Notes: generated by a model not told the origin, from the letters alone. Counted from the stretch's first letter, positions 45,354 to 55,829 are shown. The stretch: 64,000 bases of DNA from RPQJ01 sp963746325 (GCA_963746325.1 CAVVBC010000023.1:113857-177856), one strand, 5' to 3'. Translations and numbers: made by a program.

Positions 45354-46081
45354 GCACGTCACTCATCAACGCCGACTTCGAGCAGCGCGTCGTGCTGCCA
45401 CCGCCCACGCCCGACGACTGGGTGACGTCGCCCATGGCCGGCGTGCTGCGCCGGCCGCTCGACCGGGTGGGCGACGAGGTGGCGCGTGCCACCAGCCTGG
45501 TGCGCTACGCGCCCGGTTCGCAGTTCAAGCGCCACACGCACGGCGGCGGGGAAGAGATCCTCGTCCTCGACGGCGTGTTCGCGGACGAGCAGGGCGATTA
45601 CCCCGCGGGTACCTACCTGCGCAATCCGCCCGGCACGGGGCACGCGCCCCATTCCCGCGACGGCTGCACGCTGTTCGTGAAGCTGTGGCAATTTGCTGCG
45701 CACGACTCGCAGCCCGTGCGCATCGACACGCGCACGGCGCAGTGGCGACCGGGCCTGGTGCCGGGGCTGTCCGTGATGCCGCTGCACGAGTTCGACGGCG
45801 TCAGCACGGCACTCGTGCGGTGGGCGCCGCACACGCAGTTCAATCCGCACACGCACCCCGGCGGCGAAGAGATCTTCGTGCTCGAAGGCCTGTTCCGTGA
45901 CGAGTTCGGCGCGTACCCGGCCGGCTCGTGGCTGCGCAGTCCGCGCTACAGCCGCCACACGCCCTATACGGGTGCCGAGGGTGCGATCATCTACGTCAAG
46001 GTCGGGCACCTGGGAGCGCAGTTCATGACGTTGCCCGTTGACAGTGCGCCGCACGACCGAGGAGCGCTGCACAGATCATGA
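45350..46081 (+). CDS. Double-cupin protein (ChrR-like)
   Basis: 243 residues with two similar cupin halves. Each has the ligand set H-x-H-x3-E-E: KRHTHGGGEEILVLDGVFADEQGDYPAG at about 61-88 and NPHTHPGGEEIFVLEGLFRDEFGAYPAG at about 165-192, each followed by a strand ending in H-T-P or H-A-P. Such anti-ECFsigma/ChrR-type cupins bind zinc or iron; some are dioxygenase-like. Translationally coupled to both neighbours (GTGA before, ATGA after), so it likely works in the same pathway as the amidohydrolase and the flavoprotein. Confidence 0.9.
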   Translation: MSTSLINADFEQRVVLPPPTPDDWVTSPMAGVLRRPLDRVGDEVARATSLVRYAPGSQFKRHTHGGGEEILVLDGVFADEQGDYPAGTYLRNPPGTGHAPHSRDGCTLFVKLWQFAAHDSQPVRIDTRTAQWRPGLVPGLSVMPLHEFDGVSTALVRWAPHTQFNPHTHPGGEEIFVLEGLFRDEFGAYPAGSWLRSPRYSRHTPYTGAEGAIIYVKVGHLGAQFMTLPVDSAPHDRGALHRS

Positions 46082-47211
46082 GCATCGATCAGCCGGCCAC
46101 TGCATGGATCGACGTCGGCGCCGCCGCCGAGCTGGCAACCAAGTCATTGCAGCAGGTGCTGCTCGGCCGCAAGAAAATCGCGCTGGCGTTCAAGGATGGT
46201 GAGTTCAGCGCGATCTCCGGCGTCTGCAACCACGCCGGCGGTCCCTTGGGCGAAGGCACGCTCGACGGTGACTACGTGGTCTGTCCCTGGCACTACTGGA
46301 AGTTCCACTGCCGCACCGGCGAGGGCGAGCCCGGCTACGAGGAGGACCGCGTGCCGGCACACGACGTGCGCGTCGAGAACGGCCGGGTGCTGGTCAACCC
46401 GGAGGCGCGTTCGAAGCGCGGCCGCAAGCCGCACGCGCCGCATCCGCTGGCGCGGACGCCGCAGCGCGAGCCGGGCCCGATCCGTGTGCTGGGTCTCTCG
46501 ACCACGGCGATGACGGCTGCGCACCCGCGCTACAGCACGTCCGAGGACCTGCTGTCCCATGCATTGCAGCGCGCGGCCGACAACCAGGGATGCGAATCGC
46601 AACTGCTGCGCATCCGCGACCTGAGCTTCCGCGAGTGCGAAGGCTTCTACTCGAAGTCTTCGCGGGCCTGCACGTGGCCGTGCTCGATCACGCAGATGGA
46701 CTCGAGCGACCAGATGGACCGCGTGTACGAAGGCGTCGTGCACTGGGCCGACGTGATCCTGGTGGCGACGCCGATCCGCTGGGGCGGGGCGAGCAGCCTG
46801 TATTACAAGATGGTCGAGCGCATGAACTGCATCCAGAACCAGGAAACCATCGCCGGCAAGCACCTGCTGCGCAACAAGGTGGCTGGTTTCATCATCACCG
46901 GCGGGCAGGACAACGTGCAGGGCGTGGCGGGACAGTTGCTCGGCTTCTTTGCCGAAGTCGGCTGCCAGTTCCCGCAGTTCCCGTACGTCGCGCACAGCCG
47001 CGGCTGGAGCGCGGAGGACATGGAGAACAACGAGAAGTTCGTGCAGAACTCGGCGTCATTGCACGAGGGCGCCGCCAGGCTGGCCGGGCGTTGCGTCGAG
47101 ATGGCCCAGGTCATGATCGCAAGCTCGCTGGGCGAGGGAGCCCTGGTCCGTGGTGGACGCAAGGGCCAGCAATTGGAGGCGACGGCGCATAAGATCACGG
47201 ACGCGAGCTGA
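46078..47211 (+). CDS. Fusion protein: Rieske [2Fe-2S] domain plus NAD(P)H:FMN reductase-like flavodoxin domain
   Basis: 377 residues in one intact frame. Residues 10-110: Rieske domain with C50-N-H52 and C69-P-W-H72, reading GVCNHAGGPLGEGTLDGDYV then CPWHYWKFHCRTGEG. A basic linker (about 112-133) leads to an NADPH-dependent FMN reductase-like domain (about 135-330): RVLGLSTTAMTAAHPRYSTSEDLLSHAL, ADVILVATPIRWGGASSLYYKMVERMNC and KVAGFIITGGQDNVQGVAGQLLG. The order suggests an electron relay within a single chain from NAD(P)H/FMN to the cluster, serving a partner oxygenase or the upstream cupin. Partner unidentified. Confidence 0.88.
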   Translation: MSIDQPATAWIDVGAAAELATKSLQQVLLGRKKIALAFKDGEFSAISGVCNHAGGPLGEGTLDGDYVVCPWHYWKFHCRTGEGEPGYEEDRVPAHDVRVENGRVLVNPEARSKRGRKPHAPHPLARTPQREPGPIRVLGLSTTAMTAAHPRYSTSEDLLSHALQRAADNQGCESQLLRIRDLSFRECEGFYSKSSRACTWPCSITQMDSSDQMDRVYEGVVHWADVILVATPIRWGGASSLYYKMVERMNCIQNQETIAGKHLLRNKVAGFIITGGQDNVQGVAGQLLGFFAEVGCQFPQFPYVAHSRGWSAEDMENNEKFVQNSASLHEGAARLAGRCVEMAQVMIASSLGEGALVRGGRKGQQLEATAHKITDAS

Positions 47212-47236
47212 CACTCGGCGACTTAGCGAGGAGACC

Positions 47237-48929
47237 GTGCACACCCGCCCTGCGCAACCGATCCGTCAAGCGAGGCGAGCAACACTCGTGCTCTGCGCCG
47301 CATTGCTTGCCGGCAGTTGCGGCGGCGGTGGAGGCGGGGGGAGGCGGCGGCTCAAATGGAGGTGGGGGCGGCGGAATTCCGCCGCCCGTGCCCGAGCCGC
47401 CGGTGTTCACGACACCCACCGCCGTGCGCGTCACGCAGGCGACGCCGTTCACCGCCGGATGCTTGGCCTTGCCTGCCGGCGCAACCGCGTACACGAATGC
47501 CGAGGTGGAGCCGCACCTGGCCATCGATCCGTCGAATGCGAACCACCTCGTCGCCGCGTGGCAGCAGGACCGCCTGTCGGACGGCGGTGCGCGCGGGCTC
47601 GCGACGTCGGTCTCGGTCGACGGCGGCGCCAGCTGGAGCCGGCCGCAGCCCGCGCCTTTCTCGCAATGCGCAGGCGGCGCGTTTGCGCGCGCCTCCGACC
47701 CGTGGGTGGCGATCTCACCGACGTCGGTCATGCAGATTGGCATCGCCTTCACCGGGGCCGCCAACGCCGTGGGCGCACGCAGCGCCGTGCTGGTGAGCCG
47801 TTCGGTCGATGGCGGCAATACGTGGGGCGCGGCCGTGCCGCTCATCGACGACGACGGCACGCGGTTCTTCAACGACAAGGAAAGCCTGACCGTCGATTCG
47901 ACCGACCCGCGCTACGTGTACGCGGTGTGGGACCGGCTTGACGCGAACGAGCGCGGTATCACGCTGCTCGCACGCTCCACGAACGGCGGGGTGAGCTGGG
48001 AGCCGGCCGTGCCGATCTACGATCCGGGCGCCGGGCGCCAGACCATCGGCAACGTGGCGCTCACGACGCCCGATGGCACGGTCCACGTGTTCTTTACCGA
48101 GCTCGGTCCCGCCGCGGGCAACCCGGCCGTGACCGAGGGCAGTCTCAACGTCATGCGCTCCGGCGACAAAGGCGTGACGTGGTCGGCGCCGACACGCATC
48201 GCGCAGTTGCTCACGGTCGGCACGCGCCTGCCGTCGCAGACCACGATCACCGTGCGGGCCGGTGAAATCCTGGGCACGTTTGCCGCGCACCCGACGGACG
48301 GCACCCTGTACGCTGCGTGGCAGGATTCGCGCTTCACGGGCGGGGCGCGCGACTCGATCGCGCTCGCGGGTTCCACCGACGGGGGCCGCACCTGGAGCGC
48401 GCCGGTGCGCGTCAACGCCGATGCGACCGTGCCGGCGTTCACGCCCACGCTGGCGGTGCTGCCGAGCGGACTGGTCGGCGTGACGTACTACGACTTCCGG
48501 CAGGCCGCGACGACGACCTTCCAGCCCACCGACCTGTGGCTGGCCGTGACTCGCGATGGCGCGACGTGGCGCGAGACGCGCCTGGCGGGCACCTTCGACC
48601 TGCTCGACGCCCCGAACGCCGGCGGCCTGTTCGTCGGTGACTACCACGGACTCGTCGGTACGGGCTCGACCTTCGTGGCGCTGTATGCCCGCACCAACAC
48701 CGGCGACACGGCAAATCGCACGGACGTGTTTGCGGACCGCGTGAATGGCGATGCGATCGCCGCCAGCGGTGTGCTGTCACGCCCCGCGGCGCAGAAGGCG
48801 ACGGTGCCCGCGTGGACCGCGGTCGCGGATGAACGGGTGGCGCAGCACCTGGCGATCATCCGGGCCAAGCGGGGTGAACGATGGCGTGAGCAGCGCGAAT
48901 CCGAGCCGTCGCCCCGGCTGCTCAAATAA
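47237..48929 (+). CDS. Sialidase/BNR-fold lipoprotein (one extra base in the Gly linker)
   Basis: GTG 47237 with GAGGAG 4-5 bases upstream opens a lipoprotein signal (ATLVLCAALLAGSC). A glycine-rich linker follows and the frame shifts inside the six-G run 47336-47341; removing one G joins it to GGSNGGGGGGIPPPVPEP and the rest. The large domain has repeated Asp-box-like motifs (SVSVDGGASWSRP, VSRSVDGGNTWGAA, ARSTNGGVSWEP, RSGDKGVTWSAP, GSTDGGRTWSAP) diagnostic of six-bladed BNR/sialidase propellers. The catalytic Arg triad of true sialidases cannot be assigned, so it may be a binding or unrelated hydrolase. About 563 residues. Confidence 0.83.
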
Positions 48930-48943
48930 TCGTCCTGCACGTG

Positions 48944-49636
48944 TCAGCCTGAGCGCGACACCAGCCGCGCCTGCAGCCACCGCGACACGTCCGCAATCTC
49001 TTCCATGCACACCGAGTGCTCCATGGGGTAGTCGCGCCACTCCGGCGCGTAGCCGTGCGCCACCAGCTCGTCGCGCGCCTCGATCCCCATCGCGATCGGC
49101 ACCACCGGATCACGGCGCCCATGGCACAGCAGGATCGGCACGTCGGCATTGGCCGCGGCTTTCTCTGCCGCGAGCCGCTCCGGAAACGGCAGGTAGCACG
49201 ACATCGCCAGGATGCCCGCGAGCCGTTCGGGGTAGCGCAGGCCCGCAAACAGGGCGACCGCGCCGCCCTGTGAAAAGCCCGAGAGCACCACCCGTGTCGA
49301 CGGCACGCCGCGTGCGCGCTCGCGGTCGATGCAGGCCGCGATGCGTTGCGCCGATTCCGTGGTGCCTGCGACATCGGCGCGGCCCGCGGGCGTGAACGAC
49401 TTGATGTCGTACCAGGCGCGCATCACGTAGCCGTTGTTGACCGTCACCGGCCGCAGCGGCGCGTGCGGAAACACGAAGCGCACTGGCAGCGTCTCGGGCA
49501 GGCCCAGTTCGCCCACGATCGGGACGAAATCGCTGCCGTCGGCGCCCAGTCCGTGCAACAGGATCACGGTGGCCACGGGCGGCGCCTGCGGCGTCAGCGT
49601 GATCTCCAGCTCGTTCTCGTCCTGCAGGTATTGCAT
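48944..49636 (-). CDS. Carboxylesterase / phospholipase-type alpha/beta hydrolase
   Basis: 230 residues, cytosolic. TVILLHGLGADGSDFVPIVGEL (oxyanion HG), nucleophile elbow GFSQGG (Ser at about 121), Asp in CHGRRDPVVP, His in DYPMEHSVCMEE. The order and spacing match small dimeric carboxylesterases and acyl-protein-thioesterase-like enzymes (family 2, broad esterase on short acyl chains). ATG 49636 is chosen; a longer frame would add a cysteine-rich unlikely leader. Divergent from the cytochrome gene. Confidence 0.92.
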   Translation of the reverse strand: MQYLQDENELEITLTPQAPPVATVILLHGLGADGSDFVPIVGELGLPETLPVRFVFPHAPLRPVTVNNGYVMRAWYDIKSFTPAGRADVAGTTESAQRIAACIDRERARGVPSTRVVLSGFSQGGAVALFAGLRYPERLAGILAMSCYLPFPERLAAEKAAANADVPILLCHGRRDPVVPIAMGIEARDELVAHGYAPEWRDYPMEHSVCMEEIADVSRWLQARLVSRSG

Positions 49637-49772
49637 GGCCGCAACGATACACGGACAGCCGTCTGGACTCGATCCACATTCGACGCGCCATCGGCTTACG
49701 TTCACAGTGTCGTCGCTTGGGATGGTGCCGCTCGCCCTGCAGGCAGATCATCGGTGGCTGGAGGATCCCGCC

Positions 49773-50252
49773 ATGCACACCCGTCTTGGTTCTGCCCTGC
49801 TGGCCGGCGCAGGCTTCGCACTGCTTGCAGGCTTGCCGGCGCCTTCACTCGCAGCTGCGGATGCGTACCCGCAAGGCTGCGTCAGCTGTCACGTGGTCGA
49901 CAAGGCAACCAACAAGGACCAGCGCCTCAGCACGCTGCTCAAGGCGTGGTCCGCGGGCCAGGTCTCGCCGGACCTGCTGGCCAAGAGCAAGGCCGCCATG
50001 CCGGCGGGCGTCGCCCTGAAGGGCAAGCACCCGGCAGCCACCGATTCGCTCGAGGACATCCCGAACGCGTGCCTCGATTGCCACGACGCGGGCTCGAAGA
50101 AGGCGCCGCCGTTCGCACAATTGATGCACACCGTGCACCTCACGGGCGCCAAGAACGAATTCGTCACGCGCCACAAGAGCGATTGCACGAGCTGCCACAA
50201 GTTGAACGCCACGACGGGCGAGTGGACGCTGCCGAGCGGTGCGGAGAAGTAG
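49773..50252 (+). CDS. Periplasmic multihaem c-type cytochrome (three CxxCH)
   Basis: 159 residues. Signal peptide 1-28. Haem-binding motifs CVSCH (36-40), CLDCH (100-104) and CTSCH (138-142), with extra histidines (HP at 86, HTVH at 119-122, RH at 133-134) that can be distal ligands. The pattern recalls cytochromes of the NapB/c554-like small multihaem group; exact family not assigned. ATG 49773 has GGAGG 8 bases upstream. No oxidoreductase partner adjacent, so the electron donor and acceptor are unknown. Confidence 0.87.
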   Translation: MHTRLGSALLAGAGFALLAGLPAPSLAAADAYPQGCVSCHVVDKATNKDQRLSTLLKAWSAGQVSPDLLAKSKAAMPAGVALKGKHPAATDSLEDIPNACLDCHDAGSKKAPPFAQLMHTVHLTGAKNEFVTRHKSDCTSCHKLNATTGEWTLPSGAEK

Positions 50253-50266
50253 ACGCTGCGGGACTC

Positions 50267-50653
50267 TCAGCCCTGGGTCCAGTACGCGGCCTTCGACGGG
50301 ATCACCCAGCGCACGCCGCCGCGCGGGTCTTCCTGATCACCGTCGTACCGTGGGATCAGGTGGATGTGCAGGTGCGGCACGGTCTGTCCCGCTGCGGCGC
50401 CGTCGTTGATGCCGACGTTGTAACCGGCCGGGTGGAATTCGCGCTCCAGTTCGTCACGCGCCCGGGCCAGCAGCGCCATCAAGTCCGCACGCTCTGCGTC
50501 CGTGATCTCGAAGAACGATCCGACGTGTCGCTTCGGGATGATCAGCGTGTGGCCGGGCGAGACAGGGAAGCCGTCGCGAATGACGACCGCGAGTTCGCTC
50601 TGCAGGAGGATTCGCTCGGCGGCCAGCGAGCAGAACGGGCAGGGCGGGATCAA
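50267..50653 (-). CDS. HIT-family hydrolase
   Basis: 128 residues from TTG 50653, which has GGAG 5 bases upstream and gives MIPPCPFCSLAAERILL, where HIT proteins typically start with a CxxC pair. Substrate-binding GHTLIIPKRHVGSFFEI, and the histidine triad HLHIHLIPRYDGD. It would hydrolyse nucleoside phosphoramidates or dinucleotides. A longer frame back to 50698 exists but lacks a ribosome-binding site. Convergent with the cytochrome gene (14-base gap). Confidence 0.87.
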   Translation of the reverse strand: MIPPCPFCSLAAERILLQSELAVVIRDGFPVSPGHTLIIPKRHVGSFFEITDAERADLMALLARARDELEREFHPAGYNVGINDGAAAGQTVPHLHIHLIPRYDGDQEDPRGGVRWVIPSKAAYWTQG

Positions 50654-50820
50654 AGCAACTCCAGGTGCGATCAATGCGCCAAGTCTAGTGCGCCGCAATG
50701 TGGATTTGGATAACTGCGCGGCGGTTTATCGGCTGGCGAGGCCGGGGCAGCCCCGGTGATGCTGGCGCGATGCGCAGTGCAGAAATTGACCACCGTCTTA
50801 CTGCGTCTTACGATGCGGCC

Positions 50821-51091
50821 ATGGAGACCACCAAGCTGTCGTCGAAGGGCCAGGTCGTGTTGCCCAAGTCGGTGCGGGAGCAGCACGGCTGGGGGCCGGG
50901 GACCGAGTTCGTCGTCGAGTCGACGCCGGATGGTGTGCGCTTGCGCGCCAAGGCGCCGTTCGCCCAGACCGAGCATCGACCAGGTGCACGGCTCGGTTCG
51001 CCATTCCGGCCCCGCGAAATCGCTGGAAATGATGGACGAGGGGATTCGCGCCGCGGTCGCGCGGCGGTACCGTCGCGCGGTCAAGCGCTGA
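50821..51091 (+). CDS. vapB: AbrB/MazE-type antitoxin of a VapBC module (one extra base)
   Basis: Short DNA-binding antitoxin: TTKLSSKGQVVLPKSVREQHGWGPGTEFVVE is a swapped-hairpin AbrB domain. The frame breaks after RLRAKAPF; removing one C at 50963-50965 gives A-R/Q-P-S-I-D-Q-V then HGSVRHSGPAKSLEMMDEGIRAAVARRYRR, the usual toxin-neutralising C-terminus. 89 residues after correction. It ends 6 bases before the PIN toxin gene. Expected to repress the module by binding its promoter as a VapBC complex. Confidence 0.88.
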
Positions 51092-51097
51092 CACGAA

Positions 51098-51481
51098 ATG
51101 CTGGCGGTCGATACCAACATCGTCGTTCGACTGCTGGTCGATGACGACCCGCGCCAGGGAGCGATTGCGCGTCGTCTGTTCGAATCTGACGAGATCTTCA
51201 TCAGCGTCACCGTGCTGCTCGAGTCGGCATGGGTGCTCGAATCCGTCTACGGCCTGGGCCGCGGCGAAGTGGCCAAAGCCCTGCGCGCATTGTTCGGGCT
51301 GGCCAACGTTCGGGTCGAGGATGCGGCCAACGTCGCGTCTGCCCTGGACGCCGCCGACAAGGGGCTCGACCTGGCAGATGCCTTGCACCTGTCCCGCTTG
51401 CCTGCCGGGGCCGAGTTCGTCACCTTCGATCGTGCCCTCGCCAAGGCGGGGAAGAAGGTTCGGCCGGTGCGACTGGTCTAG
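51098..51481 (+). CDS. vapC: PIN-domain ribonuclease toxin VapC
   Basis: 127 residues. The four acidic residues of the PIN active site are visible: Asp5 in MLAVDTN, Glu42 in LLESAWVLESVYG, Asp94 (or Asp91) in GLDLADALHL and Asp111 in FVTFDRALA. VapC toxins cut initiator tRNA or the sarcin-ricin loop; the target here is unknown. Directly downstream of its antitoxin. Intact frame. Confidence 0.92.
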   Translation: MLAVDTNIVVRLLVDDDPRQGAIARRLFESDEIFISVTVLLESAWVLESVYGLGRGEVAKALRALFGLANVRVEDAANVASALDAADKGLDLADALHLSRLPAGAEFVTFDRALAKAGKKVRPVRLV

Positions 51482-51535
51482 TCGCAGCCTGCGCCTCGGT
51501 ATGGCCGAGGAGCAGGCCCCGCTCGCTGGCGTCGC

Positions 51536-52628
<1,093 letters not shown>

Positions 52629-52706
52629 CGGAGGTACGTCACTCAACAGGGGTCTGGGCCCAGCGCTTCGTGCGCAAGGGCCGGGTGGATTCAATAACGC
52701 GCAGTC

Positions 52707-53183
52707 CTACTCGCCCAGGCGCGCGATGTCCTCGGGCGGCAGCGCGATGGCGCGGCCAAAGCCCGCGACATACATCCCCGACTCGGGGACCAGCCGGTAC
52801 ATCTGGAAGTCGGTGAGGCCCAGCGTGAGCTCGGCACTGGGAAACCGCGCCAGGTAGCGCTCGCGGCCCGCGGTCCACTCGGGCGTATCACGCGCAAGCG
52901 GCTCGACCGTGCATTCGAAGGTGACGCGCTTCAGTTGCAGCGGGTCCTTGGATTCGTCGTCCTTTTCATGGATCAGCACGCACACGCGTGCGCCCGCGAT
53001 GAGTCCCTTCGAGTGGCGCGCGAGCTTGGAAGCGCGGACGAGAAAAGCCGTGCGACCGGTATCCATCAGGAACGGCAGCAGGCCGGCGTAGGCGGCGCCG
53101 TCGGGCGGCAGCGTCAGCGCCAGGCTGAGGACGCGTTGCTCGGTGAACAGGGAGCGCAGATCACGGATCGTTGATTTGAGCAT
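52707..53183 (-). CDS. Pyridoxamine-5'-phosphate-oxidase-fold protein (HugZ-like)
   Basis: 158 residues forming one split beta-barrel: LRSLFTEQRVLSLALTLPPDGAAYAGLLPFLMDTGRTAFLVRASKLARHSKGL is the FMN-binding-like half; CVLIHEKDDESKDPLQLKRVTFECTVEPL and TDFQMYRLVPESGMYVAGFGRA the second half. It resembles the flavin-reductase-like domain of haem-utilisation HugZ proteins, without their C-terminal DUF2470. Ends 52707; intact frame. Confidence 0.8.
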   Translation of the reverse strand: MLKSTIRDLRSLFTEQRVLSLALTLPPDGAAYAGLLPFLMDTGRTAFLVRASKLARHSKGLIAGARVCVLIHEKDDESKDPLQLKRVTFECTVEPLARDTPEWTAGRERYLARFPSAELTLGLTDFQMYRLVPESGMYVAGFGRAIALPPEDIARLGE

Positions 53184-53196
53184 GGCTCGATTTTAC

Positions 53197-53959
53197 CTAT
53201 TTTGCGCGCTTGCCCAGGTACGCATCGATGTCGGCGAGCAATTGCAGGGCCCGTTGCTGCTGCTGATTGACGGTGCCCAGATAGATGGCTGCCCATTCGC
53301 GACTCGTGCGCAGGTAGGCGGAATACGCAGTGCTGCCGCGCACGATGGGAATGAGTTTGTCGGCGTCCATTTCGCCGAATGCGGACAGCCCGAGCGTGTG
53401 GCCGATGGCAACGCCCTCGGCGCGAAGCTGCTTGACGATGTCCGTCAGTTCGTTCATGTCGTCCAATTGCGCGTAGTACACCTGCAACTGGCGGCTGATC
53501 TGGCGATCTCGAATCTTCTGCATGCCGCCCGCGCCGAGCAGCGCCTCGAAGCCGGTTCGATTACCCTTGGTGGAGCGAAGCAGGTTGACGCGGCTCAGCA
53601 GCTTCGTGCGATCCGCGGCAGCGACGGGCGGACCGGCCGGCGTGTCGAAGGCATCGCCGTTCGGTGTGACGAGACGTCATCGGTCGATTCACGCCGCGGG
53701 TTTCGCCCAGGATGTAGTCGATGCCGCTGATGCGCATCTCGGCTGATGACCGGATCTGATCGAAGATCGCGGCGTCCGCACGCAAGTCCTCGGCGATTTC
53801 TTCCAGGTGCCGCATCTCGGCGGAGCGGTTGGCGCGCTCGTTGGCCCAGTCCGAGACCTGGAAGCCGAGAAACACGCCCAGGATCACGATCACCAGCTCG
53901 ATCAGGACCGCGGTCCATTGCTGTTGCTTCACGGCGTGCGCGATGCGACGAAGGATCAT
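53197..53959 (-). CDS. Membrane-anchored protein of the DUF6090-like type (one extra base)
   Basis: About 253 residues. A short basic N-terminus, one TM helix (LIELVIVILGVFLGFQV, about 20-36) followed immediately by SDWANERANR, then an amphipathic helical domain. The motif V-I-L-G-V-F-L-G-x-Q-x-x-x-W is shared by a large set of proteobacterial hypothetical proteins. The frame breaks after RGVNRPMT: removing the base near 53674 restores LVTPNGDAFDTPAGPP and the downstream helices to the TAG at 53197. Function unknown; 4 genes here (52.7-55.7 kb) look independently expressed. Confidence 0.75.
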
Positions 53960-54166
53960 CCCGGCCCCCGCTCATGCCTGAGCATTGTTCGTTGCGGTGA
54001 TTGTACGTTTTACACGCGAAGCCAGCAGGAGATCAGCGAGCAATCCTGCCGAAGTCGTGCCCGTCCGATACCGCACGACGGCCGAGTGGGCTAGTAGTGG
54101 CTCATCCGTTCGCAGCGCGGGTCGCGCGCATGTCGGCCTGTCCCGTTCAAGCAGGAGCACCTACCG

Positions 54167-55045
54167 ATGAACTCTTCCGTCATCACATCGCCCACCCCCA
54201 CATCCGTCGACAACGACACCGTACGGCTGCACATCGAAGACAGCGGCGGCACGGGCCGACCGGTGGTGCTGATCCATGGCTGGCCGCTGTCGGCCCAGGC
54301 CTGGGAGCCGCAGGTGGCGGTGCTGCGCGAGGCAGGCTTTCGCGTGGTGGCCTATGACCGCCGCGGCTTCGGCCGCTCGGACAAGCCGCAGTCGGGCTAC
54401 GGCTACGACACGCTGGCGGATGACCTGCAGCGCGTGATGGACCAGTGCGGCCTGCAGGACGTGACGCTGGTCGGGTTCTCGATGGGCGGCGGCGAAGTGG
54501 CGCGCTACGTCGGACGGCACGGCGAATCACGCCTGCACAGCGTGGTGTTTGCCGCGGCCGTGCCGCCATGCCTGATGAAGTCGCCCGACAACCCCGACGG
54601 GCCGTTGACGCCCGAGAAAGCGCAACAGAAGAAGGCTGCGTTCGAGCAGGACCGCGGCGCCTACTTCGATAACTTCACCCACGACTTCTTCTCGGCCCAC
54701 GGAAAGCTGATGGTGACCGAGTCGCAGCGCCAGGCGGCGATCGAGCTGTGCCTGCAGTCGGCGCCGCATGCGGCGCTGGCCTGCATGGACTCGTTCGCCA
54801 CAGCAGATTTCCGCAGCGACTTGAAGATGGTGACGGTGCCCACGCTGGTGATCCATGGCGACGCGGACGCGATCGTGCCCATCGCAGGCTCCGGTCAGCG
54901 CACCCACCGCGCCATCGCCCACAGCAAGATGGTGACGATGAGTGGTGCACCGCATGGGCTCAACGTGTCGCATGCGCAGGCGTTCAACGAGGCGCTGTTG
55001 TCGTTCCTGCGGGAAAAGCCCGCCTCCTCGACAAGAGCCGCATGA
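54167..55045 (+). CDS. Alpha/beta hydrolase, cofactor-free haloperoxidase/arylesterase type
   Basis: 292 residues. VVLIHGWPLSAQAWEPQV, YDRRGFGRSDKPQSGYGYDTLADDL and nucleophile elbow GFSMGGGEVARY are near-identical to non-haem chloroperoxidases; the acid is in HGDADAIVP and the His in SGAPHGLNVSH. No signal peptide (an N-terminal polar tail of 17 residues). ATG 54167 has AGGAG upstream. In vivo it is probably an esterase; halogenation in vitro is a side activity of the family. The 54-54.17 kb region upstream (207 bases) holds only its leader. Confidence 0.92.
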   Translation: MNSSVITSPTPTSVDNDTVRLHIEDSGGTGRPVVLIHGWPLSAQAWEPQVAVLREAGFRVVAYDRRGFGRSDKPQSGYGYDTLADDLQRVMDQCGLQDVTLVGFSMGGGEVARYVGRHGESRLHSVVFAAAVPPCLMKSPDNPDGPLTPEKAQQKKAAFEQDRGAYFDNFTHDFFSAHGKLMVTESQRQAAIELCLQSAPHAALACMDSFATADFRSDLKMVTVPTLVIHGDADAIVPIAGSGQRTHRAIAHSKMVTMSGAPHGLNVSHAQAFNEALLSFLREKPASSTRAA

Positions 55046-55050
55046 CGCGC

Positions 55051-55705
55051 TCAGTCGCGGTTCGGCGCGCCCAGCGGAAAGTAGCTTCGATACGGCCTGG
55101 CCTCATCGACGGCTCGTGCGAATGCAGGCCAGGCCAGGAGACGCGACCGGTACGCCCGCACGCGGGGAAAGGCGTCGCCGATGGGATGGACCCAGTCGGC
55201 ATAGAAGAGCGACGGGGCGGCCGCGCAATCCGCGAGGCTCAAACGCTCGCCGGCGGCCCAGGTACGTCCATCGAGCCTGTGCTCCAGCCAGCCATAGGCG
55301 AGGTCGAGCGCCCGCCGGGCTTCGACCATCGCTTCGTCCTTGCGGGCGTCGTCGTGCTTCAGTGCCGCGATAGACCGGCTTCTGCATCGCCGCAAACACG
55401 TCGTTGTCGAAGAACCGGTCGAGGAACCGAACCTCGAGCGCTGCGCGCGGGTCTTCGGGCAGCCAGCGAACCCGGCCGCCGTGCTCCAGCATCAGGTGCT
55501 CGATGATGATGGTCGACTCGACGACCGTGCGCCCGTCGTCGACGAGGACGGGGAAGCGCGCGAACGGCCAGCGGGCTTTCAGTTCCGTCATCGCCGTTGG
55601 GTCTTCGAGCGTTCGGTATTCGAACGCGACGTCGTTCTCGTACAGGGCCACCAGGACCTTCTGGCAGTACGACGAGAAGGGATGGGAGTAGAGCGTGAGC
55701 GACAT
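55051..55705 (-). CDS. Glutathione S-transferase (one extra base)
   Basis: About 217 residues. Thioredoxin-like N-domain: LTLYSHPFSSYCQKVLVALYENDVAF, WPFARFPVLVDDGRTVVES(T)IIIEHL (cis-Pro and Glu-Ser pair binding the glutathione glutamyl). Helical C-domain: RFLDRFFDNDVFAAMQKPV then, after removing A55372 (T in coding sense), IAALKHDDARKDEAMVEARRALDLAYGWLEHRL and RLSLADCAAAPSLFYAD. Zeta/beta-type GST. Start ATG 55705. Converges with the haloperoxidase gene, 5-base gap. Confidence 0.88.
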
Positions 55706-55829
55706 GTAGCACCTGTAGTGGCTGATCTGCATTGAGAGTCTTCGAAGGGTACCGAACAATATCCAGCTGTCCGTCCAGTCCTGGCAAGTGACGATCTGCG
55801 CTCGCCCTGCATCGTGGTCCTTGCCATCA

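Noticed and set aside
46078..47211. Rieske-flavodoxin fusion as an indel artefact
   Set aside because: The frame is continuous, the linker contains no stop and both domains are complete; kept as a real fusion though worth checking given the error rate.
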